The position numbers were made by a program, and so were the translations under genes. A stretch of 64,000 bases of DNA from Rheinheimera sp. (GTDB lineage: Bacteria > Pseudomonadota > Gammaproteobacteria > Enterobacterales > Alteromonadaceae). The notes under the pieces are model-generated. The model saw only the letters and a list, made by a program, of their open reading frames with translations, ran no database searches and was not told the origin of the DNA. The stretch is taken from positions 186,001-250,000 of the forward strand of contig NZ_JAUYGV010000007.1 of assembly GCF_030690345.1 (NCBI RefSeq), given 5' to 3'. Of the stretch, positions 19,939 to 28,625 are shown piece after piece; position 1 is the first letter of the stretch; every line of letters begins with the position of its first letter.

Positions 19939-21849
19939 ATGAGCAATAATGATTATGCCGATATCGTTGATCGGGTGTTAGCGCAAATAGGTAAGCATGT
20001 GGTGCTGGGCTTACCGCTTGGCCTGGGCAAACCTAACCGCTTGATCAATGCTTTTTACCATAGAGCCTGCCGGGACAGCAGTATCCGGCTGGATATCTTC
20101 ACTGCGCTGTCGCTTAATCCGCCTGAACCCGGCAGCGAGCTGGAACAGCGTTTTTTGCAGCCATTTGTCAAACGTCATTTTGGTGAAGACTATCCACGGC
20201 TGGCCTATGCCGATGCGCTGGCATCACAGCAGCTACCTGACAATATTACCGTTAGCGAGTTTTATTTTCAGTCGGGCAGTATGCTGGGTAATGCTGATGC
20301 TCAGCGCCATTATGTGGCAAGTAACTATACCCATGTGGCGCGGGATCTGGCCGACCGCGGGGTGAATCTGATTTTACAACTGGTCGCCAAGCGAGCGACA
20401 GACTCAGGCTGGCAGTACAGTTTGAGCTGCAACCCGGATGTTACCCTGGATCTGGCGGAGGAGCTGCGGCATCGCCCTGACAAAAAGTGCCTGATACTGG
20501 CGCAGGTGCACCCGGACTTGCCCTTTATGGCCGGCGATGCGTTGGTGGGCGAGGATTTTTTTCACCAGATAGTCACTGATGATCCACAACAACCGCTGTT
20601 TGCGCTGCCCCGCAGCCCTGTCACTACTCAGGATTACTGTGTCGGAATGAACGCCAGTGCGCTGGTAGCTGACGGTGGTACGCTGCAAATCGGTATTGGC
20701 TCACTCAGCGACGCTCTGGTGTACAGCTTGATCCAACGCCAGCAAAACAACGAGGCCTATCGCGGCTATTTTAACCGGGCCCTACCCGGTCAGGCGCTAA
20801 TAGATGCGATTGGCGGCCATGACAGCTTTGACAGCGGGCTGTATGGCGCCAGTGAAATGTTTCTCGATGGTTTTATGCATTTGTATCAAGCCGGCATTCT
20901 CAAGCGCGAAGTATTTGACGATGAACGCTTGCAGAGCCTGGCCAATGCCGGGCGCATTGCTGAACAGTCCGGTATCGAAGGCAGAGGCGCTTTGTTAGAC
21001 GCGGCATTTTTTCTCGGCTCTGAGGATTTTTACCGCTGGTTACGCCAATTGACTGAAGCAGAATGGCCCCGGTTCAGGATGAGCTCGGTTGGCCGGATCA
21101 ACCAGTTATACGGTGGCAACCCAACACTGGAGAAATTACAGCGGCAAAAAGCCCGCTTTATCAATACCTGTATGATGGTAAGTTTAACCGGCGCGGCAAC
21201 GTCTGATGGCCTGAAAGACCATCAGCTGGTTTCCGGTGTAGGGGGGCAGTACAACTTTGTGGCCATGGCGCATGCTATGCGGGATGGTCGCTCGATCCTG
21301 ATGCTACGTAGTACCCGCGACAGTGGTGGTAAGCTAACATCCGGTATTGTCTGGGAGTATCCGCATTGCACTATTCCGCGCCACCTGAGGGATATCGTCG
21401 TTACCGAATACGGTATTGCCGATTTACGTGGCGCGACGGATGAGGAATGTATAAAAGCCTTGATTTGTATCAGTGATAGCCGTTTTCAGCAACAACTAAC
21501 AAGTAAGGCTGTAGAGGCCGGCAAACTGGATGCGAACTGGACTATTCCCTCCGCTGCTGCGGCAAATTCCCCGGCAAGCCTCGAGGCCCGTTTAGATGCG
21601 CTGCGATTAACGGGCAACTTACCCCTTTACCCTTTTGGTAGTGATTTTACTGTGTTGGAGCAACAGCTGGTGGCGGCTTTGCAGCGCCTGCGGCGACTGA
21701 AGCACTCAAAATTACAAGCGTTGGGCGCGTTGCTGCGCGGTGGCCCTGATGCGCCTGAAGCGTTAGCCCGCATGGGGCTGGCAGAGCCACGCGGGCTGCG
21801 GCAATGGATATATGCCCGTCTGTTACGCTGGGCGTTGGCCAGCGACTAA
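19939..21849 (+). CDS. acetyl-CoA hydrolase/transferase family protein
   Basis: A 636-residue family I CoA-transferase-like enzyme. The C-terminal catalytic half carries YGASEMFLDGF, where the Glu is the likely acyl-accepting residue, then SGVGGQYNFVAMAHAM and the substrate-loop region TEYGIADLRG. It is larger than the usual 430-550 residue acetyl-CoA hydrolases, with an extra Arg-rich C-terminal tail of about 60 residues (AALQRLRRLKHSK onward). Such long forms occur in gammaproteobacteria. Acyl substrate unknown. Preceded by about 150 bp of intergenic DNA with no recognisable operator. Confidence 0.85.
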   Translation: MSNNDYADIVDRVLAQIGKHVVLGLPLGLGKPNRLINAFYHRACRDSSIRLDIFTALSLNPPEPGSELEQRFLQPFVKRHFGEDYPRLAYADALASQQLPDNITVSEFYFQSGSMLGNADAQRHYVASNYTHVARDLADRGVNLILQLVAKRATDSGWQYSLSCNPDVTLDLAEELRHRPDKKCLILAQVHPDLPFMAGDALVGEDFFHQIVTDDPQQPLFALPRSPVTTQDYCVGMNASALVADGGTLQIGIGSLSDALVYSLIQRQQNNEAYRGYFNRALPGQALIDAIGGHDSFDSGLYGASEMFLDGFMHLYQAGILKREVFDDERLQSLANAGRIAEQSGIEGRGALLDAAFFLGSEDFYRWLRQLTEAEWPRFRMSSVGRINQLYGGNPTLEKLQRQKARFINTCMMVSLTGAATSDGLKDHQLVSGVGGQYNFVAMAHAMRDGRSILMLRSTRDSGGKLTSGIVWEYPHCTIPRHLRDIVVTEYGIADLRGATDEECIKALICISDSRFQQQLTSKAVEAGKLDANWTIPSAAAANSPASLEARLDALRLTGNLPLYPFGSDFTVLEQQLVAALQRLRRLKHSKLQALGALLRGGPDAPEALARMGLAEPRGLRQWIYARLLRWALASD

Positions 21850-21916
21850 CACAATTTTTATCCGGAGAGTTGCGCGAAACTTACGGTTCCTCAATCTTGG
21901 GCCGTTTATATGACGG

Positions 21917-22285
21917 CTATTTCACCAAGATGTCGCTATGCACCATCTGCAGCAGTTTATAGGCATCGCCTAAATCACAGTTTTCGTGATCGCGTTTTTT
22001 ATAACCCAGCGAGGTTAGCTCTATATGCCAGGTGGGCACTACGTTTACGGTGGCGAGGGTTTGCTTTACGCAGTTAAGCGGGCAGCCATCTACTGCTAGT
22101 ATTGGCCGGCCGGATTGGGCTACTTTTACCAGCTGTTTTACCTGGCCGCCTACACCGGCAATACACGACATTTGTGCTGAGCCTTCACGGTCAAGTATTA
22201 CGGCTAAATCATTGGCCAACTGCGCAACGCTGGAGCAGCCGGAGCAGGAGTATACCAGTGGCTTGTTATTGTAATCGGTGTTCAT
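21917..22285 (-). CDS. DGC-domain (putative zinc-binding) small protein
   Basis: A 122-residue protein with conserved cysteines in YSCSGCSSV, MSCIAGVGG and VDGCPLNCVKQ; the last is the DGC motif. The family is annotated as putative zinc-binding and often sits near NnrS or nitrate genes. The start at 22285 is preferred over the GTG at 22315 because the FNR-type promoter upstream would begin transcription near 22311. It follows nnrS on the same strand but has its own promoter in the 110-bp gap. Confidence 0.82.
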   Translation of the reverse strand: MNTDYNNKPLVYSCSGCSSVAQLANDLAVILDREGSAQMSCIAGVGGQVKQLVKVAQSGRPILAVDGCPLNCVKQTLATVNVVPTWHIELTSLGYKKRDHENCDLGDAYKLLQMVHSDILVK

Positions 22286-22317
22286 TCTGAATTCCGTCAT
22301 GGTAAGAGCATTCACCC

Positions 22318-22358
22318 AGTGTAAAAGCCGTGACGGGGTGCGGCTTGATATAAATCAA
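22318..22358 (-). promoter_or_regulatory. FNR/DNR-type promoter of the DGC-domain gene
   Basis: A perfect FNR-type palindrome lies at 22345-22358 (TTGAT, 4 bases, ATCAA). On the minus strand it is followed after 21 bp by TACACT (22323-22318). This is the class II layout with the box centred near -41.5 and a predicted start near 22311. Confidence 0.85.
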
Positions 22359-22395
22359 AGCCGCGGTACGCTTACCCCTTCAGAGGTACGGTAGT

Positions 22396-23598
22396 TTACC
22401 CCGGCCGGCCATCTGGCCTGGGTGTGGTTAGCACCGGGAAGTACACCAGGACATAAAGTGTATAAGCCAGCACCCAGCCGCCGACCCCCAGCCACAGCCA
22501 CTGCATCGTTTGTGCTGGCCACAGCCAGATCAGCAGGGTACGGCTGACCGCTGCAGCCAGTACCAGCAAAAACGCCAGCGACATAATGGTGTGCGGTTTA
22601 AGCATGCGGCCGCTGTGGCCAAGTGACACCCTTGTCATCATGCTTAAAATCATGCTGCCCATTGCTCCGGCGGTGAGTGCATGCAGTGCTATGCTATTGC
22701 TGATATTGACCCCGGCGTAGCGTGCGCTGTAAAGCGCTAACCCCAGCGGGATACACCAGTACGCCAGATGCAGCGACCACAGCAGCGGCACTTTAACCGT
22801 AAGCCAGATTTTCCAGCGCAGGCAGCGTAGGCCTGTGAGCAGGGCACTTACAGCAAATAAGCCGCTCATTGCCATGGGCGGCAGGTATGCGGTCAGCGCA
22901 AAAAAGTGCAGCACGAAAATCAGCCATAAAGAACCCAGCGCGGCGCGATCCAGCCAGACAATGGCCTCAACCTTTTTGGTTTGGGTGCCATTGGCGGTAA
23001 ACATCGGCAGTACGCGGCCTCCGACTATCGCCATCAGCAGCGTAATCAGCCATATGGCATTTTGGCTGCCTAACTGCATTAAATCATAGCGATGGTAGGC
23101 CACACCGATATACATCAGTGCATTACAGGCGCTCAGCAGCAACAGCAGCGGTATAAAAAACAGGTTGCGCTGCTGGCCGGTTTTAATAAGGGGTATGGCT
23201 AACAATACCGCGCACACCGGCAGAAAGCTTAAATCCACTGCGGCCACCAGATATAGCGGTAAGCTCTGGCCAAATAACAGCAGCATGCGGGCGCTTAACC
23301 ATAACAGACTAATAAACAGCAGACTTTTACCATGCGGAGCGCGCAGCCCGGTCCAGTTTTGCACTGCTGTCAGTAAAAAACCGATAACAATAGCACTAAC
23401 AAAACCAAACAGCATTTCATGGCTGTGCCAGAACAGCACATTAGCAAAGGGCTTTAGCTGAATATGGCCGGCCAGCGTCAGGCCCCACAGCAGCATAGCG
23501 ATAGCACTAAAAGCGGCACCAAATAAAAACATTGGCCGAAAGGCCTGGCGCAACAGCGGCAACAGCTTTTGCTCGGTTGCCAGATCAGTAATTTGCAT
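22396..23598 (-). CDS. nnrS: NnrS family membrane protein
   Basis: A 400-residue polytopic membrane protein with about twelve hydrophobic helices and conserved NnrS features (AFRPMFLFGAAFSA, FWHSHEMLFGFVSAIVIGFLLTAV, HALTAGAMGSMILSMMTRVSLGHSGR). NnrS proteins bind haem and copper and protect cells from nitrosative stress. They usually respond to NO-sensing regulators. The start lies 14 bp after narK1, so the two form an operon. Confidence 0.93.
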   Translation of the reverse strand: MQITDLATEQKLLPLLRQAFRPMFLFGAAFSAIAMLLWGLTLAGHIQLKPFANVLFWHSHEMLFGFVSAIVIGFLLTAVQNWTGLRAPHGKSLLFISLLWLSARMLLLFGQSLPLYLVAAVDLSFLPVCAVLLAIPLIKTGQQRNLFFIPLLLLLSACNALMYIGVAYHRYDLMQLGSQNAIWLITLLMAIVGGRVLPMFTANGTQTKKVEAIVWLDRAALGSLWLIFVLHFFALTAYLPPMAMSGLFAVSALLTGLRCLRWKIWLTVKVPLLWSLHLAYWCIPLGLALYSARYAGVNISNSIALHALTAGAMGSMILSMMTRVSLGHSGRMLKPHTIMSLAFLLVLAAAVSRTLLIWLWPAQTMQWLWLGVGGWVLAYTLYVLVYFPVLTTPRPDGRPG

Positions 23599-23612
23599 GG
23601 TTTATCCTTAAC

Positions 23613-24917
23613 TTAAAGAGGTTGATCCTCATCACGTAAAAAATTCTCTGTGCGGGCCTGAGCCAGCTTTTGCCGGTATTGCGCGGCCTGGTTGGCAAAA
23701 AACATGGTGATCATACACAGCGCCAGTACGCCGTATAAAATCATAAAACAGCCGGTGACAATGCCAAGTACATCCTGCGCCACACCAAATAGTACCGGTA
23801 GTGTGCAGCCACCGAGGGCACCTACCGCAGCAACAAAGCCACCGGCGCTGCCCATATGGTGCGGGTAATAATCGTGGATTACTTTATACACACTGGCGCG
23901 GCCAAAGCCCTGGGCCACGCCGATAATAAAAATCAGCAGCGTAAACCACCAGACATTAAGGCCAATCTCCAATTGCACATCTTTTTCAAGCCCATGCACA
24001 ATCAAGGTAGTAGGTGGGTAACTGAGAAAGAACAAACACACAAGGCATACCCAGAATACGCTCCAGTTTACTGCGCGGCCACCGTAGCGATCGGCAAACC
24101 AGCCACCCAATGCCCTTACCATGCTTGAGGTGGCAACAAAAAACAGCGTAAACGCCATAGCTTGTTGTGCATTCATCGCATAGGCTTGCATATAGTATTG
24201 TGGCAGCCACAACAACAGCGCCAGAAAACTACCAAACACAAAGTAGTAGTATAAAGAAAAGCGCCAGATGCGCGCATCTGTTACCAGCGTACGCAGGCTA
24301 AGCGGTGCGACTGTAGTGTATGCCTGAGCGGGTTCTGCCGGTGACAAAAGTGCAAACAGCAGGGTGATCAGTAACATACCTGCAGCATACAGCGGCCCCA
24401 CCCACTGCCAGCCAAAGTAAGTTACCGCCAGCGGCACCAGCACAAAGTTAATGGCAACACCGGCATTGCCCACGCCAAATAAACCCAGCGCCCGGCCCTG
24501 GCGGCTTGAGGCAAACCAGACGCTGACATAGCGCACGCCAAAGGTAAAAGACACACCGCTGATACCAAACCAGAGCCCAAGCCATAAATAGCCGCTGTAG
24601 CTGTTTACCAGCGGCAGCAGTAACAGCGCCGGTATTACTGCCAGCATCTGGTACAGCCATAAGCGCCGGCTACTGACGCGGTCTGCCAGTATGCCAAGAG
24701 GTACCCGCAGTAAGGCGCCGGTTAGTATCGGTGCCGCCAGCAGTATGCCGTATTCGGTAGCACTAAGCGCCAGTTGCTGTTGTAACGCTATGCCCATTAC
24801 GGCGTATAAGGTCCAGACCGAAAAGCAGGCGGCAAAGGCAAACGTGGCCAGCAGTAGCGCCCTGTTAGCCCCCGGCAGCGTGGCCTGTGCCAGTGTGGTG
24901 GGAGTAGCATGCTCCAT
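23613..24917 (-). CDS. narK1: NarK1-type nitrate transporter (MFS, NNP family)
   Basis: A 434-residue twelve-helix major facilitator. It has two NNP-type glycine-rich segments (LFGVGNAGVAINFVLVPLAV and AAVGALGGCTLPVLFGVAQD) and the inter-helix motif GILADRVSSRRLW. It resembles NarK1, probably nitrate-proton symport, more than the second, divergent transporter. Two AAGTGGGTAG repeats lie about 105-130 bp upstream. A TACACT -10 candidate is at 24955-24950, but no FNR box was found at the matching distance. Confidence 0.88.
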   Translation of the reverse strand: MEHATPTTLAQATLPGANRALLLATFAFAACFSVWTLYAVMGIALQQQLALSATEYGILLAAPILTGALLRVPLGILADRVSSRRLWLYQMLAVIPALLLLPLVNSYSGYLWLGLWFGISGVSFTFGVRYVSVWFASSRQGRALGLFGVGNAGVAINFVLVPLAVTYFGWQWVGPLYAAGMLLITLLFALLSPAEPAQAYTTVAPLSLRTLVTDARIWRFSLYYYFVFGSFLALLLWLPQYYMQAYAMNAQQAMAFTLFFVATSSMVRALGGWFADRYGGRAVNWSVFWVCLVCLFFLSYPPTTLIVHGLEKDVQLEIGLNVWWFTLLIFIIGVAQGFGRASVYKVIHDYYPHHMGSAGGFVAAVGALGGCTLPVLFGVAQDVLGIVTGCFMILYGVLALCMITMFFANQAAQYRQKLAQARTENFLRDEDQPL

Positions 24918-25021
24918 AGCAAAATATCCGCCAATCAGTATTACAGCTTAGTGTAACGTCAAAGTTGAACGCTGCTGCAGCGCAGAGGGTGTACCTCTGA
25001 CGCGCTGGTCAAGTTGGAGGG

Positions 25022-25049
25022 AAGTGGGTAGTTACACCAAAGTGGGTAG
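25022..25049. promoter_or_regulatory. tandem AAGTGGGTAG repeats, possible NarL/NarP-type sites
   Basis: The 10-mer AAGTGGGTAG occurs at 25022-25031 and 25040-25049. Its reverse complement contains TACCCAC, close to the NarL heptamer TACYYMT. The same 9-mer core (AAGTGGGTA) recurs at 35315 and 53436. Assignment to NarL is an inference. Confidence 0.45.
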
Positions 25050-25142
25050 CAGGCACTGAAATGTTGCGCCGTGGCAGCGACGGCTGATCTACTCATAAAG
25101 TGATATCTAATTGTTTTTTAATAAAAAACCGCCGTTTACGCT

Positions 25143-25184
25143 TTGTTCTATATCAATGATTTTACCGCTTCAGCTCTCTACACT
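25143..25184 (+). promoter_or_regulatory. FNR/DNR-type promoter of narK2
   Basis: A near-perfect box lies at 25143-25156 (TTGTTCTATATCAA, 9 of 10 conserved positions). It is followed after 22 bp by TACACT at 25179-25184. Predicted start near 25191, 30 bp before the narK2 ATG. Confidence 0.82.
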
Positions 25185-25220
25185 TGGCGCAGTTTATCTG
25201 TTAATCCTGTGGAGAATGTT

Positions 25221-26717
25221 ATGGCTGGACCTGCTTTAGCAACTGCAAGCGGCAGTAGGTTAAACCTGCTGAATTTCGCTGAGCAAAAAGTAAAAATGCT
25301 GCACCTTACCTGGTTTGCTTTCTTTTTAACTTTCGTTATCTGGTTCGCCCATGCACCGTTACTTATTCATATTAAAGAGGCACTGACACTAACCGACGCG
25401 CAGGTTAAAGCTCTGCTAATCCTAAACGTGGCTATAACCATACCGGCACGTATTGTCGTGGGTATGCTGGTTGATCGTTATGGCCCGCGTATTATGTATT
25501 CCCTGCTGTTGTTTATCTCAGCGCTGCTTTGTATTGGTTTTGCCTTTGCGCAAACTTACGATGCACTGGCGTTGTTTCGTTTTTTACTGGGTTTTGTTGG
25601 GGCCGGTTTTGTAGTGGGTATCCGCCTGGTAGGCGAGTGGTTTCCGCATCATCAGGTAGGTACTGCAGAAGGAATCTATGGCGGCTGGGGTAACTTTGGC
25701 TCAGCGGCAGCTGCAATGACGCTACCGGCATTGGCGCTGGCTTATGGCGGCGCTGATGGCTGGCGTTATGCAATTGGTACTGTGGGTGTAATCAGCGCTG
25801 TATATGCGCTGGTATTTTACAAATATGCCCGTAATACCCCTAAAGGCTCGGTGTATTTTAAGCCGAAAAAAACCGGTGCTATGGTGGTATCTAGTTGGGG
25901 CGCTTTGTGGGGCTTAATCTTAATGAATATCCCTATGCACCTGGCACTGGGCATGCTGGCCTGGCGCTTGTCACCGGCCGGAGTTAACCTGTTTTCTATT
26001 GATATGATGTATGCATTCTGGGGCATACTGCTGGTGTTGTTTGTGGTGCAAACGCAACAAACCTTACGCATTAATGTTGAGCATTTACGTGCCGGTGTGC
26101 CGGAGGCGGATAAATACAGTTTTAAGCAGGTGGGTATTTTAAATATTGCCTACTTTGCTACTTTTGGCTCTGAACTGGCGGTAGTGTCGATGCTGCCATT
26201 GTACTTTCTGGAAACCTTCGAGGGTTTAAGTGCGGTGAAAGCTGGTGTACTGGCGTCGGGTTTTGCCTTTATGAACCTGGTTTCACGGCCTATGGGCGGC
26301 TGGTTCTCGGATAAATTTGGCCGGCGTAAAAGCATGCTGATGTTAATTGGTGGTTTAGCGGCCGGCTATTTCCTGATGGGGCTGATGGACAGCCACTGGT
26401 GGATCCCGTTGGCAGTATTGGCCACTATGGCCTGTAGCTTCTTTGTACAGGCCGGTGAAGGTGCGGTGTTTGCCATAGTGCCGCTGATAAAGCGCAGCAT
26501 GACCGGCCAGATTGCCGGTATGGCGGGGGCCTATGGTAATGTGGGTGCTGTGGTGTATTTAACTGTTCTTAGCTATGTCAGCTACAGTATGTTCTTCTAT
26601 GTTATTGCGGCCTCTGCTTTGGTGGGCCTGGTTGCGGTAATGTTTTTGGACGACCCGAAAGGCCATATTACCGAAGTAGGAGAAGACGGTACTGTGCACC
26701 GGATTAATGTCGGTTAA
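25221..26717 (+). CDS. narK2: NarK2-type nitrate/nitrite transporter (MFS, NNP family)
   Basis: A 498-residue twelve-helix NNP transporter. Signatures are [20 protein letters not shown] in helix 5 and [19 protein letters not shown] in helix 11, plus [10 protein letters not shown] and [13 protein letters not shown] loops. NarK2 proteins mostly exchange nitrate for nitrite. The ATG at 25221 follows a GGAG site; the longer frame from 25143 would start inside the FNR box and is rejected. The kinase-phosphatase gene follows by 30 bp, which suggests co-transcription. Confidence 0.92.
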   Translation: MAGPALATASGSRLNLLNFAEQKVKMLHLTWFAFFLTFVIWFAHAPLLIHIKEALTLTDAQVKALLILNVAITIPARIVVGMLVDRYGPRIMYSLLLFISALLCIGFAFAQTYDALALFRFLLGFVGAGFVVGIRLVGEWFPHHQVGTAEGIYGGWGNFGSAAAAMTLPALALAYGGADGWRYAIGTVGVISAVYALVFYKYARNTPKGSVYFKPKKTGAMVVSSWGALWGLILMNIPMHLALGMLAWRLSPAGVNLFSIDMMYAFWGILLVLFVVQTQQTLRINVEHLRAGVPEADKYSFKQVGILNIAYFATFGSELAVVSMLPLYFLETFEGLSAVKAGVLASGFAFMNLVSRPMGGWFSDKFGRRKSMLMLIGGLAAGYFLMGLMDSHWWIPLAVLATMACSFFVQAGEGAVFAIVPLIKRSMTGQIAGMAGAYGNVGAVVYLTVLSYVSYSMFFYVIAASALVGLVAVMFLDDPKGHITEVGEDGTVHRINVG

Positions 26718-26747
26718 TGTGACTACTGCCAGAAAAAGGACTCACAA

Positions 26748-28484
26748 GTGAGCGGATCTGAATTGCAACTTCGCTACAGCCATCTCTGTGAGGCAGGCAT
26801 TAAGCCAGCCAACGAGGATGCGGTTGCAGTCAATGTGCCAGAAGATCCGCACTTGTTAACTTACAAAGGCGCCTGCTTTGCGCTGGCCGATGGCGTCAGT
26901 ACTGCTGGGGCCGGCCAGCAGGCCAGTGAGCGGGCGGTCAGCCGCTTTTGCCGCGAGTATAGCCAAACACCTGACAGCTGGTCGGTGGCCTACAGCGCAA
27001 CGCAGTTGCTGGCCACCATTAATAATGAGCTGTATGAGCTGAGCCATCAGTTTGTCCACAACCAGAAAGGCTATCTCACCACTTTTACCGCGTTGATTAT
27101 CAAATCGCAAACAGCACATTTTTTTCATATCGGCGATAGCCGTTTGTACCACTGGCGCGACGGTGTGTTGGTGCAACTTAGCCAGGATCACACCACTGTA
27201 TTATCCGGGCAGCGCCAGTTTCTTGGCCGTGCGCTGGGCATGGATGCACGGGTTGCGCTGCAACAGGGTAGCCAGAGTTTACGCCCCGGTGACAGGTTTC
27301 TGCTGTGCTCTGACGGCATATCCGATTTTATCAGTGACGATGAGCTGCAACGTGCGGTATCAACCGCGACTGATTTAAGCCTGACGGCCGTACAATTAAA
27401 GCAGCAGGCTTTGGCGCAGGGCAGTGATGATAACCTCAGCCTGATCCTGGTAGAGGTAGCAACATTACCGCAGCAAAGCCTGGACGATTTAAATCAACAT
27501 CTTACCCGGTTGCCGTTTCCGCCGGCGTTAAGCGTGGGCATGAAGCTGGACGGCTATAAAGTGCTAAGCGAGCTATTTGCCAGCAGCCGCAGCCACTTGT
27601 ATCTGGTAGAAGATGAGGCGAGCGGCCGGCAGTTGGTATTAAAATGCCCGTCGCTGAATTACGATGATGATGCCTTATATATCGACCGCTTTATCCGTGA
27701 AGAGTGGATTGGCCTGCGCATTGAATCTGATTACGTGGTCAAAGTAGTGAGGCAAACCCGGCCACGCAGCTTTTTGTATTACTTAATGGAATATCTGCCG
27801 GGCCAAAGTTTAGAGCAGTGGTTTGAGCGCCAACCTAAGCCGTTAAAGCCGGCACTGGCCATTAAGCTGGTAAAGCAAATTGCCGAAGGTTTAACCGCGT
27901 TTCATCGCATGGGCGCGATCCACCAGGATTTAAAGCCCGGCAATATTATCTACCTTGATGACGGCTGCTTAAAAATTGTCGACTTTGGCTCGGTGTATGT
28001 GGCAGGGCTGGCTGAAATATACAGCCCGCTACAGCATGAGGCGGCGCTGGGTACGGCAGCGTATTCAGATCCACATTATTTACTTGGGCATAACTCTGGC
28101 GTGCAGGGCGACATTTACGCTCTGGCTACCATAGCCTACGAGCTGTTCAGCGGTGGCCATTTACCCTATGGCAATGCAGTAGAAGAGTGCCGTACCGCAG
28201 CCGATTACGACAAACTGCGCTATCGCAGTAGCCATCAGTTTAACAGCGTGATCCCAGCTTGGTTTGATCGTGCCTTGCAAAAGGGCGTCAGCCTGGATTT
28301 ATCGCAGCGTTATCAAAGCATTAATCAATTACTGACAGACTTACAGCAACCGAATCCTGAGTTTTTGCACGAGGAGGTGAAGCAGGAGCATAGAACCAAT
28401 CCGCTGTTATTCTGGCAACTGCTTTCCGGCTTCTGGTTTATTACCTTATTGCTGGTAGTGTGGTTGTTTTTGCTGCGGCGTTAA
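26748..28484 (+). CDS. bifunctional PP2C-type phosphatase / Ser-Thr protein kinase with C-terminal membrane anchor
   Basis: A 578-residue fusion starting with GTG. Residues 1-240 are a PP2C phosphatase (ALADGVSTAGAG, FHIGDSRLYHW, LCSDGISDF, GSDDNLSLIL supply the metal-binding Asp residues). Residues 265-535 are a Hanks-type kinase with VLKCPS (Lys), HQDLKPGNIIY (catalytic loop) and VDFGSV (DFG). A single helix at the end (WFITLLLVVWLFLLRR) should anchor it in the membrane. It is co-directional with narK2 and 30 bp away. The same pairing with nitrate transporters occurs in other proteobacteria; regulation of uptake is plausible but unproven. Confidence 0.9.
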   Translation: MSGSELQLRYSHLCEAGIKPANEDAVAVNVPEDPHLLTYKGACFALADGVSTAGAGQQASERAVSRFCREYSQTPDSWSVAYSATQLLATINNELYELSHQFVHNQKGYLTTFTALIIKSQTAHFFHIGDSRLYHWRDGVLVQLSQDHTTVLSGQRQFLGRALGMDARVALQQGSQSLRPGDRFLLCSDGISDFISDDELQRAVSTATDLSLTAVQLKQQALAQGSDDNLSLILVEVATLPQQSLDDLNQHLTRLPFPPALSVGMKLDGYKVLSELFASSRSHLYLVEDEASGRQLVLKCPSLNYDDDALYIDRFIREEWIGLRIESDYVVKVVRQTRPRSFLYYLMEYLPGQSLEQWFERQPKPLKPALAIKLVKQIAEGLTAFHRMGAIHQDLKPGNIIYLDDGCLKIVDFGSVYVAGLAEIYSPLQHEAALGTAAYSDPHYLLGHNSGVQGDIYALATIAYELFSGGHLPYGNAVEECRTAADYDKLRYRSSHQFNSVIPAWFDRALQKGVSLDLSQRYQSINQLLTDLQQPNPEFLHEEVKQEHRTNPLLFWQLLSGFWFITLLLVVWLFLLRR

Positions 28485-28496
28485 GTGTAGTGTAGG

Positions 28497-28600
28497 CATG
28501 AACCGGTTTGCCCACGTCAACACGCCGTGAACCCATCCGTGGGGGCTCGTCTCAGCCCGTCCGGGGCTTCAACGGTTGACTTAGAGCAAACCGGTTCAGG
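28497..28600. repeat. interspersed intergenic repeat, copy 1, with 13-bp inverted ends
   Basis: Perfect 13-bp inverted repeats (TGAACCGGTTTGC at 28499-28511 and its complement at 28586-28598) enclose a second nested pair GTCAAC/GTTGAC. The core, read on minus, contains CCACGGATGGGTTCACGGCG and is closely similar to the element at 54370-54465. It lies after the kinase gene and before the convergent mog, and may also act as a transcription barrier. Confidence 0.75.
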
Positions 28601-28625
28601 CTCCATCGTCCGGACCAGTCATCTG

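Noticed and set aside
24950-24991. FNR-type promoter for narK1
   Set aside because: A TACACT -10 candidate exists at 24955-24950, but the sequence 21-22 bp upstream does not resemble an FNR box.
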